Positions 25,698-33,297 of a DNA stretch of 37,305 bases are shown piece by piece; the stretch's first letter is position 1; every line of letters starts with the position of its first letter. Location: positions 1-37,305 of the IMG/VR virus record IMGVR_UViG_3300044530_001708; one strand, 5' to 3'. The notes beneath the pieces are model-generated. The model made no database searches, was not told the DNA's origin, and saw only the letters and a program-made list of their open reading frames with translations. The DNA is from a virus. A program made the position numbers and the translations under genes.

Positions 25698-26443
25698 TGA
25701 AGTTTAACGAAATTCCCAAGTTTGTAATTAATTTGGATAGAAGACCCGATAGAATGGAGTCGATTACTAAAGAGATGGAATACCTCGGATGGGAATTCGA
25801 AAGGTTCTCAGCAATCGACACCAATTCTTATATGGGGATTACCAAATCAACTCTCGAAATCATTAAGATTGCGAAAGAAAGAAATTACCCTCGAGTAATG
25901 ATTATTGAGGACGACTGTGGGGTTATGCCGTACGCTAAAGACTTACTACAAAAGATAGAAGATTCATGTCCTAACTTAGAATTCGCTATGATGAATTTAG
26001 GTCCGACTCAAAATAGACCAATAAACATCAGTGAGAATTGTGAACTATTGTTAGACATGACTAACCTACCTGACGCTCCCGAAGAGGCGAGAGGTATATT
26101 TGGTGCGAATATGGTTATTTACGACCAATCAATCTACGATACAATGTTTGATATTTCGTTAACCGCATATACAAGTAGTGGAGAATATTATCATGCGTTA
26201 GACGATTATACTTTTAAATTTATAGTTCAAAAATATCAAAGTTATTGTCCTATAATTCCAATTGCCCCTCAGAAAACAAGTTATTCAAATATTTCTGAAG
26301 GAGTATATAATAACTGGTATATGCAAACATACAATTGGAATAGGTGGTGTCCTACCAAAATTCCAAATGAATTCATGGACCAGTATAAAGTTCAAGAGGT
26401 TAAAGACCGAAATGAACACAAAGAATTTTATTATGTCAGTTAA
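25697..26443 (+). CDS. GT25-type glycosyltransferase
   Basis: 248 residues. The opening FVINLDRRPDRMESITKEME, followed by ERFSAID, is typical of family GT25. The acidic motif is VMIIEDDCGVM near residue 68. GIFGANMVIYDQSIYD and ALDDYTFKFIVQKY correspond to the later conserved segments, including the acid pair before the C-terminus. GT25 holds bacterial LPS galactosyltransferases and the collagen galactosyltransferases. Its ATG overlaps the upstream TAA by one base. It is a separate, shorter relative of the GT25 domain at 1475-3235. Confidence 0.78.
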   Translation: MKFNEIPKFVINLDRRPDRMESITKEMEYLGWEFERFSAIDTNSYMGITKSTLEIIKIAKERNYPRVMIIEDDCGVMPYAKDLLQKIEDSCPNLEFAMMNLGPTQNRPINISENCELLLDMTNLPDAPEEARGIFGANMVIYDQSIYDTMFDISLTAYTSSGEYYHALDDYTFKFIVQKYQSYCPIIPIAPQKTSYSNISEGVYNNWYMQTYNWNRWCPTKIPNEFMDQYKVQEVKDRNEHKEFYYVS

Positions 26444-27314
26444 ATTTATAACGTCAATATATAGTGACTTATATGGTACCGAATTTGGTGGAAGACCAAA
26501 TAGAGGAGGTCACTATAGATACAGCTTGTTATCCTTATTAAAGATGACAGATGCCGATTTTTTATGTTACACCTCAGACAGAGAATTACCTTCACTTGAA
26601 GAGTTTTTTTATATTGAACATTCAATATCCAAAGAGAAACTTAAATTTCAAGTGTTTGACATTGGTAACACCAAGTTTAAAGATTTGATTAACCAATATA
26701 AAAATATTGAAGAGACGAAGAACGGTGATAGATGTGTGGAGGTTCAATACAGTAAATTTCATTGGTGGTGGAACGAAGATAAGTCCTACGACTATTATTA
26801 TTGGATTGATGCTGGATTATCTCACTGCGGATTAATTCCTTTGAAATATCTTACAAGTGAACACATCCAACAAAGATATTACGAAAGTAACTTATTCAAT
26901 AACGAGTTCCTAAAAAATGTTATTGAAGATACTCAAGATAAGTTCCTTATTTTAGGTAAGGAGAATGACCGAAACTATTGGTCGGGTACTGTGGATAGAA
27001 AATGGTATAAAGAATACGACAGAAGTATCCATGTAATTGGTGGTATGTTTGGTGGACACAGAGATAAGTGGGATGAAATAGTTGGATTGTTTGAAGATTA
27101 TATACAAAAAATTATATCTGAAGACAAAGGTCTTCCTCACGAAGAACATGTTATGACGTTAATGTATTTTAATCATTTAGATTTATTTGTGAGAAAACAT
27201 TTCGATATTTGGTGGTGTAGAGACAACGCTCCTAAAGGAGTATCAAACGAACTTTTTGAACAGAACAAAAGTTTCTATAAAATTTTAGAAGAATTCAACA
27301 GAATATATGAGTAA
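26433..27314 (+). CDS. HtrL/YibB-like glycosyltransferase
   Basis: 293 residues from the ATG at 26433. The start KFITSIYSDLYGTEFGG, the segment YYWIDAGLSHCGLIP near 122-136, and VIGGMFGGHRDKWDEIV with a later EEHVMTLMYF resemble the HtrL/YibB (WlaTC-like) family, a group of putative transferases from LPS loci. I chose this ATG because it overlaps the GT25 gene by only 11 bases. An in-frame TTG at 26262 would overlap by over 180 bases and its extra residues look like an out-of-frame shadow. An ATG at 26412 is a weaker alternative. Confidence 0.72.
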   Translation: MSVKFITSIYSDLYGTEFGGRPNRGGHYRYSLLSLLKMTDADFLCYTSDRELPSLEEFFYIEHSISKEKLKFQVFDIGNTKFKDLINQYKNIEETKNGDRCVEVQYSKFHWWWNEDKSYDYYYWIDAGLSHCGLIPLKYLTSEHIQQRYYESNLFNNEFLKNVIEDTQDKFLILGKENDRNYWSGTVDRKWYKEYDRSIHVIGGMFGGHRDKWDEIVGLFEDYIQKIISEDKGLPHEEHVMTLMYFNHLDLFVRKHFDIWWCRDNAPKGVSNELFEQNKSFYKILEEFNRIYE

Positions 27315-28980
27315 TATAACTTTAGTAACAGGTATATGGGACATCGGTAGAGGAGAACTTACCGAAGGTTGGTCAAGACCGTACCAACATTATTTAGATA
27401 AATTTGAGAAACTATTAGAGGTTGAGGAAAACCTTATAATATTCGGTGACGAAGAGTTAAGAGAATTTGTTTTCAAAAAAAGAAAACCCGAGAACACTCA
27501 ATTTATTGTTAGACCATTATCATGGTTTACCAACTCAGAGTTTTTTCCAATGATTCAAAAAATTAGAACAAACCCTAACTGGTATAACCAAGTTGGTTGG
27601 TTAAAGGAATCAACACAGTCTCGTTTAGAGAACTATAATCCTTTAGTAATGTCTAAGGTGTTCTTACTACATGACGCCAAAATTATGGACCAATTCGATT
27701 CAGAATATATGTTTTGGATTGATGGTGGATTAACAAACACAGTACACCCTGGATACTTCACACATGATAAAGTGTTGGATAAGTTATCAAAATACGTATC
27801 AAAGTTTTCATTTATTAGTTTTCCTTACGGAGCTGAGAATGAAATTCATGGATTTGAATATAACAAACTAAATTCTATTGCGGGTGCGAAGGTAACTAAA
27901 GTTGCTCGTGGAGGGTTTTTTGGTGGTCCTAAACACACCATTGGAGATATTAACGGTATCTATTACGGATTATTAAAATCTACATTAGATGAGGGTTATA
28001 TGGGAACTGAAGAATCAATTTTCAGTATTATGACCTATAAACATTCTGACTTGATTAATTACTTTGAAATTGAATCCAACGGATTAGTTGGAAAGTTTTT
28101 TGAGGATTTAAAAAATGATGAACTTAAAGTAAAAAGTGAAAATGCTGGTAAAGAAACTAACTCATTGGATACTAACAAGGTGGGATTATATGTTATTACA
28201 TTCAATAGTCCTAAACAATTTAGAACTCTTATCGATTCTATGTTGGCTTACGATGGAGATTATATTTTAAAAACTAAAAAGTTTTTATTAGATAATTCAT
28301 CTGATTTAACAACAACCGAAGAGTATATTAAAATTTGTGAAGAATTCGGATTTGAACATATTAAAAAAGATAACTTAGGTATTTGTGGTGGTAGACAGTG
28401 GATTGCCGAACACTTTGATAAGACCGACTTAGATTATTATTTGTTCTTTGAAGATGATATGTTTTTCTTTCCAAATGAAGGAACTGTTTGTCGAAACGGA
28501 TTTAATAGATATACTCCAAACTTATATACCAAGTCATTAGAGATTATTAAGAAAGAAAATTTTGATTTCTTAAAGATGAATTATTCAGAATTCTATGGAG
28601 ACAACGGTACTCAATGGTCATGGTATAACGTACCTCAAAGTGTAAGAGAAGAATTTTGGCCAAGTAAACCAAGACTACCTCAAATTGGACTTGACCCTAA
28701 CGCGCCTAAAACTCAATTCAACGCGGTTTTATCACACAAAGGAGTACCATATGCTGTAGGTGAAGTTTACTATTGTAACTGGCCTCAAATTGTTAGTAGA
28801 ATAGGTAATAAAAAGATGTTTTTAGATACAACATGGGCACACCCGTTCGAACAAACGTGGATGAGTCACATGTATCAACTAGTTAAAAAGGATGAACTTT
28901 ACCCAGGTTTATTACTTATGACACCTACAGAACACGATAGATTCGAACATTATAATAGAGAGTTGCGTAAAGAATCATAA
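27307..28980 (+). CDS. two-domain transferase: HtrL/YibB-like + GT-A domain
   Basis: 557 residues. The N-terminal half (1 to about 275) opens ITLVTGIWDIGRGELTEGW and has MFWIDGGLTNTVHPG and ARGGFFGGPKHTIGDINGIY, the HtrL/YibB pattern also seen in the upstream gene. The C-terminal half begins VGLYVITFNSPKQFRTLIDS near 295. It has KDNLGICGGRQWIAEHF and the acidic LFFEDDMFFFPN near 380-391, a GT2-like GT-A core. The 8-base overlap with the upstream gene and their shared domain suggest duplication followed by fusion. The acceptor is unknown. Confidence 0.72.
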   Translation: MSNITLVTGIWDIGRGELTEGWSRPYQHYLDKFEKLLEVEENLIIFGDEELREFVFKKRKPENTQFIVRPLSWFTNSEFFPMIQKIRTNPNWYNQVGWLKESTQSRLENYNPLVMSKVFLLHDAKIMDQFDSEYMFWIDGGLTNTVHPGYFTHDKVLDKLSKYVSKFSFISFPYGAENEIHGFEYNKLNSIAGAKVTKVARGGFFGGPKHTIGDINGIYYGLLKSTLDEGYMGTEESIFSIMTYKHSDLINYFEIESNGLVGKFFEDLKNDELKVKSENAGKETNSLDTNKVGLYVITFNSPKQFRTLIDSMLAYDGDYILKTKKFLLDNSSDLTTTEEYIKICEEFGFEHIKKDNLGICGGRQWIAEHFDKTDLDYYLFFEDDMFFFPNEGTVCRNGFNRYTPNLYTKSLEIIKKENFDFLKMNYSEFYGDNGTQWSWYNVPQSVREEFWPSKPRLPQIGLDPNAPKTQFNAVLSHKGVPYAVGEVYYCNWPQIVSRIGNKKMFLDTTWAHPFEQTWMSHMYQLVKKDELYPGLLLMTPTEHDRFEHYNRELRKES

Positions 28981-28981
28981 C

Positions 28982-28993
28982 AGTATATTTATT
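28982..28993 (+). promoter_or_regulatory. AGTATATTTATT box
   Basis: A variant of the AGTATTTAT box ends three bases before the ATG at 28997, in the only gap (16 bases) between the transferase unit and the next gene. Confidence 0.25.
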
Positions 28994-28996
28994 GTT

Positions 28997-29374
28997 ATGG
29001 AATTTTATATTAAAAAGAATGCAACTTTACCTGTTTTAAAAATGCAGGTAGTAAAAGACGGGAGGTCAGGTTATTTGCAACTTATGCAAGACTTGGAGGT
29101 TTCCACTATCTATTTTACTATGATTGATGTGGAAACAGGAATTCCTAAAATAGTTTCAGCCCCATGTGAGATTGTTAATTTAATCTTGCCTGAAGGTGCC
29201 GACCCCGAATACTACATTTATTTCAAGTTTACTGAAAGAGACACTAATACACCTGGAAGATATACAGGACAGTTTTTAATACAGAACGATGAGGGTAATT
29301 TAATTCTTCCAATCAGAGAAGAACTTTACATAAACATACAAGATAGTTTCATATCTAAAACCGCTTGTTGTTAA
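28997..29374 (+). CDS. unrecognised small beta-rich phage protein
   Basis: 125 residues. MEFYIKKNATLPVLKMQVVK, then STIYFTMIDVETGIPKIVS, and later RYTGQFLIQNDEGNLILPI and a final CC, describe an immunoglobulin-like or BppU-N-terminus-like beta sandwich. This pattern (a short fold comparing a physical quantity with upper and lower sheets) is common in baseplate and fibre-adaptor proteins. I cannot name the family. It is followed with no gap by the gene at 29375, so the two are probably made together. Confidence 0.6.
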   Translation: MEFYIKKNATLPVLKMQVVKDGRSGYLQLMQDLEVSTIYFTMIDVETGIPKIVSAPCEIVNLILPEGADPEYYIYFKFTERDTNTPGRYTGQFLIQNDEGNLILPIREELYINIQDSFISKTACC

Positions 29375-29869
29375 ATGAAGTTAACTAAACTACTAACTCA
29401 GATAATTTTAGAAGATAGTGGCAGCGGTATAATACCTGTTACAAAATTTGTCTATGACGGATATTTAATTAACCTTACAGCCTCCTACCACCAATGGAAT
29501 GAGAGACAAGGGCTTAAATCTTTGGAAGAAATTGTTAACATATACGAATACAATGCCGTCTATAAGGAAAAATATTATGATAGGGTTGGGGTTCCGAATA
29601 GAATGATTAAAGAAATTTTTACAGATAACTTTGAGGTGATTAAAAATAGAATGTCAAAGTTAAGTTTAGTCAGACCTGACAATACGGTTGTTTTTGTTAA
29701 GGAGGTTGGAGAGGCTCTTGATTTACCACAGTATATGGACTACGCTGAAATTATTCTTTTAACTGAGGATTTAAAAAATTATAAGATTATAACTTCAGTA
29801 TTTTCACCGACAGGGACTTATTTAAAAAAATTTGGAAAAAATCAAAATAGTCCAAGATTTACGCTGTAA
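29375..29869 (+). CDS. unrecognised phage protein
   Basis: 164 residues, with ATG directly after the upstream TAA. The N-terminus MKLTKLLTQIILEDSGSG is an amphipathic helix ending in ILED, a pattern resembling propeptides cut by T4-type prohead proteases. The body is mixed alpha/beta, with YDGYLINLTASYHQWNERQG and a C-terminal AEIILLTEDLKNYKIITSVF, then SPTGTYLKKFGKN. A small RNase-like fold is conceivable from the C-terminal beta pattern, but no catalytic set can be pointed out. Function unknown. Confidence 0.6.
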   Translation: MKLTKLLTQIILEDSGSGIIPVTKFVYDGYLINLTASYHQWNERQGLKSLEEIVNIYEYNAVYKEKYYDRVGVPNRMIKEIFTDNFEVIKNRMSKLSLVRPDNTVVFVKEVGEALDLPQYMDYAEIILLTEDLKNYKIITSVFSPTGTYLKKFGKNQNSPRFTL

Positions 29870-29885
29870 AAATAAAATTTTATAC

Positions 29886-29893
29886 TATCTTTG
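29886..29893 (+). promoter_or_regulatory. candidate Bacteroidota-type -7 promoter element
   Basis: TATCTTTG matches TAnnTTTG, the -7 consensus of Bacteroidota primary-sigma promoters, followed by TACTC. The expected TTG about 19 bases upstream is only CTG (29864-29866), so the match is partial. It precedes a small ORF and a terminator, which form a complete tiny unit. Confidence 0.4.
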
Positions 29894-29931
29894 TACTCAA
29901 CAAAACGATAACCCTTTAAAACACAAACACC

Positions 29932-30045
29932 ATGACAACTGTAACCCTAACAATGCAAGAGATTTGGATGTCAACAAGACCATCAATCCAAAAAAGTAAA
30001 AAAGCCTACACAAGAAAACCAAAATACAAACAAAAGTACAACTAA
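29932..30045 (+). CDS. putative 37-residue basic protein
   Basis: ATG at 29932 to TAA at 30043-30045. The N-terminal half, MTTVTLTMQEIWMSTRP, is neutral. The last 18 residues contain seven Lys and one Arg, alternating with Tyr, Pro and Gln (KAYTRKPKYKQKYN). It lies between a TAnnTTTG box and a Rho-independent terminator. The stretch 29870-30185 holds only this unit and the polymerase leader. It could instead be a small RNA whose ORF is incidental. A nucleic-acid-binding or host-takeover peptide is possible but not shown. Confidence 0.45.
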   Translation: MTTVTLTMQEIWMSTRPSIQKSKKAYTRKPKYKQKYN

Positions 30046-30050
30046 TAGAT

Positions 30051-30078
30051 AACCCGATATGAAAGTGTCGGGTTTTTT
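30051..30078 (+). terminator. Rho-independent terminator after the small ORF
   Basis: Stem AACCCGA (30051-30057) pairs with TCGGGTT (30068-30074) around a 10-base loop and runs into TTTT. It starts five bases after the stop of the 37-residue ORF and separates it from the DNA polymerase gene. Confidence 0.85.
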
Positions 30079-30127
30079 ATTGGTCTGTAGTTTGACTAAG
30101 AGTTTTATTTTTTTATATTTATATACA

Positions 30128-30157
30128 ATGAGTAAGGTGAACTTCACAATGTTGTGA
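30128..30157 (+). other. possible leader mini-ORF and hairpins before the DNA polymerase gene
   Basis: A nine-codon ORF (MSKVNFTML, then TGA) lies in the leader of the polymerase gene, just after TATATTTATATA (30115-30126). It contains two short alternative stems that share bases: GTGA/TCAC (30137-30147) and TCACA/TGTGA (30144-30157). T4 DNA polymerase represses its own translation through a leader hairpin, so control is conceivable here. The stems are short and the evidence is weak. Confidence 0.25.
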
Positions 30158-30185
30158 TTGCCAATAAACCACTCGTAATTTATAT

Positions 30186-32981
30186 ATGTTTACAGACCAA
30201 GATATTGAATCGTTCCTACACGGAAACGACCCCGAAGAATTTATAGTCGCTATCGAATACGACTATCGCGAGAACTGCATTTACAAAATCAAAGAAATCC
30301 CTGGTAAAGGAAAGGAAATCCGAAAAGATACATTCACACCATTTGCATGGGTGGGTGATTTACGTCAGATTAACTTTTACAACGGTTCCAAAGACGCTCA
30401 GAGAGATGCCATGACCAAACATGGTATCATGATTGAAAAGTTAGAAACCCACGGTAATGACAGATTACAAAGAGGTATGACTTTCATGGTTAAATCACTA
30501 AAAGGTTACAGAGAACTTATCCAATTCTTTAGAGAAGGTGGATGTGACCCATGGGGAGATAAGACCAAAGACAAAGTAATGATTCTACCTCCCGTAGAAC
30601 AATATTTAATTTCAAAAGAAAAAAGACTATTCAAAGGTTTCGAGAACTATGAAGAAGTGACCCGAATGGTATATGACTTAGAGACGACCGCTCTTGAACC
30701 TCAACACGGTCGTATCTTCATGATTGGAATTAAAACCAATAAAGGTTACCACAGAGTAATCGAATGTATGGATGAATCTGAAGAGAGAAATGCCATCATA
30801 GAATTCTTCAAGGTAATCAACGAACTTAAACCAAGTATTATTGGTGGTTACAACTCAGCGAACTTCGACTGGCATTGGATATTCGAAAGATGTAGAATCT
30901 TAGGTATCGACCCAAAGAAGATTTGTAAGTCATTACACCCCGACCATTCGTTCACAAGAAAAGATAGTATGTTGAAACTTGCTAATGAGGTTGAGAACTT
31001 TACTCAAACTTCTATTTGGGGTTACAACGTAATTGATATTATCCATGCTGTTCGTAGAGCACAGGCGATTAACTCAAGTATTAAAGCTGCGGGTTTGAAG
31101 TATATCACCCAATTCATTAATGCGGAGGCCCCTGACCGTGTGTACATTGACCATACAGATATTGGTCCATTCTACGCTAAGAAGGAAGACTTTTGGTTAA
31201 ACATTCAAAACGGTAAGTACAAGAAAGTTGGTGTTGATTCTAAGATTGACGCAGCTTGTTCTAAACGTACTGACGTATATGTTACAATCACAGGTGATAA
31301 GTTAGTTGAGATGTATCTTGACGATGACTTAGATGAAACCCTTAAGGTGGACCAAGAGTTCAACCAAGGTTCGTTCTTGTTGGCTGCGATGATTCCAACA
31401 ACATACGAAAGGGTTTCAACCATGGGTACTGCAACATTATGGAAAATGTTAATGTTAGCTTGGTCTTACAAACACGGACTTGCAATCCCCGCCAAAGAAT
31501 CCAAGACAGACTTCGTAGGAGGTCTTTCTCGACTACTTAAGGTTGGTTATAGTAAGAATGTACTTAAACTCGACTTCTCGTCTCTATACCCTTCTATTCA
31601 GCTGGTACACGATGTGTTCCCCGACTGTGATGTGACAGGTGCAATGAAAGGTATGTTGAGTTACTTCCGTAACACCCGTATCAAATACAAACAACTTGCA
31701 GAGGAATTCTATGCAACTGACCGTAAGAAATCTGAATCATATGGTAACAAACAGTTACCGATTAAGATTTTCATTAACTCGATGTTCGGTGCATTATCCG
31801 CTCCTCAGGTTTATGCTTGGGGTGATATGTACATGGGTGAACAGATTACTTGTACAGGTAGACAATACCTTCGTCAGATGATTAAGTTCTTCATGACTAA
31901 AGGATATGTTCCATTGGTAATGGATACGGACGGTGTGAACTTTTCAACTCCTGATGAGGCGAATGATAGAGTTTATGTTGGTCGTGGATTGAATTGGAAA
32001 GTTAAAGAGGGTAAAGAATATTACGGACCTGAAGCTGATGTTGCGGAGTACAACGATATCTTCATGAGAGGTGAGATGGCACTTGATACCGATGGGGTAT
32101 GGCCGTCAACTATTAACTTAGCTCGTAAGAACTATGCGGTTATGGACGCCAAGGGTAAGATTAAACTAACAGGTAATAGTATTAAATCTAAGAAACTTCC
32201 ATTGTATATTGAGGCGTTTTTGGATAAAGGTATTAAGATGTTGTTACAAGGTGATGGTAAAGCATTCGTGGAGTATTACTACGAGTATCTTCAAACCATT
32301 TATGATAAGAAGATTCCACTTAGTAAGATTGCACAAAGAGCTAAAGTTAAATTAAGTCTTGATGATTATAACAAGAGACTAACCACTAAGACCAAAGCTG
32401 GTAACAGTATGAGTAGAATGGCTCACATGGAGTTGGCATTACAGAATAACTTGAATGTGAACTTGGGTGATGTGATTATGTATGTTAATAACGGTACCAA
32501 GGCGTCTCAAGGTGATGTTCAGAAGATGACTGTGAAACAGATTAAAGATACAAACGCGTACAACGCACTTATGAACCCTAAGACAAAACCTATTACCGAT
32601 GGGGTTATGGTAAACTGTTATATGTTAGACAAGGACATCTTAGATAACGACCCCGACTTAACAGGTGACTATAATGTACCAAGAGCTATTACAACATTCA
32701 ATAAGAGAATTGAACCTTTAATGGTTGTCTTTAAGGATGAAGTTAGAAATAGTTTAATTGTTAACGACCCTGCGGATAGAGGAATATTCACAACAACTCA
32801 ATGTGAACTAATCAATGGACACCCGTTAGACGAGGGTTCTCAAGATAGTTTAGAAGAGGTTATGACGTTATCAGACGGTGAATTATCTTATTGGGAAAAA
32901 AGAGGTCTTGATTCCAATTACATGTATGAGTTAGCCGAAGAAGGTTGGGAAAAAAAATTAGGATTGCTTCAGACCGTCTGA
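30186..32981 (+). CDS. family B DNA polymerase with 3'-5' exonuclease domain
   Basis: 931 residues, close to the 898 of T4 gp43. Exo I is VYDLETTALEPQHGR near 160, and Exo II is IIGGYNSANFDWHWIFERC near 220. Polymerase motif A is LKLDFSSLYPSIQ near 459-471, motif B is KIFINSMFGALS near 527, and motif C is VMDTDGVNF near 578 (MDTDG in place of the common YGDTDS, both Asp kept). KNYAVMDAKGKIKLTG supplies the KxY region. Both proofreading and synthesis should be active. The start at 30186 is an ATG after a leader of about 107 bases. The gene ends by overlapping the convergent gene by 24 bases. Confidence 0.95.
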   Translation: MFTDQDIESFLHGNDPEEFIVAIEYDYRENCIYKIKEIPGKGKEIRKDTFTPFAWVGDLRQINFYNGSKDAQRDAMTKHGIMIEKLETHGNDRLQRGMTFMVKSLKGYRELIQFFREGGCDPWGDKTKDKVMILPPVEQYLISKEKRLFKGFENYEEVTRMVYDLETTALEPQHGRIFMIGIKTNKGYHRVIECMDESEERNAIIEFFKVINELKPSIIGGYNSANFDWHWIFERCRILGIDPKKICKSLHPDHSFTRKDSMLKLANEVENFTQTSIWGYNVIDIIHAVRRAQAINSSIKAAGLKYITQFINAEAPDRVYIDHTDIGPFYAKKEDFWLNIQNGKYKKVGVDSKIDAACSKRTDVYVTITGDKLVEMYLDDDLDETLKVDQEFNQGSFLLAAMIPTTYERVSTMGTATLWKMLMLAWSYKHGLAIPAKESKTDFVGGLSRLLKVGYSKNVLKLDFSSLYPSIQLVHDVFPDCDVTGAMKGMLSYFRNTRIKYKQLAEEFYATDRKKSESYGNKQLPIKIFINSMFGALSAPQVYAWGDMYMGEQITCTGRQYLRQMIKFFMTKGYVPLVMDTDGVNFSTPDEANDRVYVGRGLNWKVKEGKEYYGPEADVAEYNDIFMRGEMALDTDGVWPSTINLARKNYAVMDAKGKIKLTGNSIKSKKLPLYIEAFLDKGIKMLLQGDGKAFVEYYYEYLQTIYDKKIPLSKIAQRAKVKLSLDDYNKRLTTKTKAGNSMSRMAHMELALQNNLNVNLGDVIMYVNNGTKASQGDVQKMTVKQIKDTNAYNALMNPKTKPITDGVMVNCYMLDKDILDNDPDLTGDYNVPRAITTFNKRIEPLMVVFKDEVRNSLIVNDPADRGIFTTTQCELINGHPLDEGSQDSLEEVMTLSDGELSYWEKRGLDSNYMYELAEEGWEKKLGLLQTV

Positions 32982-32983
32982 AG
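32951..32983 (-). terminator. possible terminator hairpin at the convergent gene ends
   Basis: A 7-bp stem, CTTCAGA (32967-32973) and TCTGAAG (32977-32983) with loop CCG, spans the overlapping ends of the polymerase and the convergent gene. Read on the minus strand, a run of seven T (32951-32957) follows after nine bases. The gap between stem and T-run makes it a weak candidate. Confidence 0.3.
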
Positions 32984-33293
32984 ATAGGATATACCAATTA
33001 CCACCAATAAATCTGAATTCAATACAAGCATACTTATCAGCGACTATTTCATCGTAGTCTTCATCGATTTTACCGATGTCTGGTTTGATTGTAAGTCTTG
33101 TCATTGATTTTACAACAACGTGGTCCGTAGTGATAGAATCTAAAGTTATTGTTGATTCGCTAACTCCTCTCACTACAACACAAGATTCTCCTGTTGTACG
33201 ATATTCTGTTTCTGAAACTACTGAAAGTTCAGATGTTTCGATAACTAACCCACTAATTATTTTTCTTGAGGGTATTGTTTTTACTATTGCCAT
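32958..33293 (-). CDS. small beta-rich protein, likely virion component
   Basis: 111 residues, almost entirely short beta strands with alternating Thr/Val/Ser (YRTTGESCVVVRGVSESTIT, HVVVKSMTRLTIKPDIG). The end, IEFRFIGGNWYILSSDGLK, is a pattern I associate with phage head-fibre or decoration proteins. It overlaps the convergent polymerase gene by 24 bases and lies five bases after the neck-like gene, so it is the last gene of the visible minus unit. ATG at 33291-33293. The exact role is unknown. Confidence 0.6.
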   Translation of the reverse strand: MAIVKTIPSRKIISGLVIETSELSVVSETEYRTTGESCVVVRGVSESTITLDSITTDHVVVKSMTRLTIKPDIGKIDEDYDEIVADKYACIEFRFIGGNWYILSSDGLKQS

Positions 33294-33297
33294 AAAA

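Noticed and set aside
26262-26432. 171-base N-terminal extension of the HtrL-like gene from a TTG
   Set aside because: It lies fully inside the GT25 gene in another frame. The homology-like sequence begins at the ATG at 26433.
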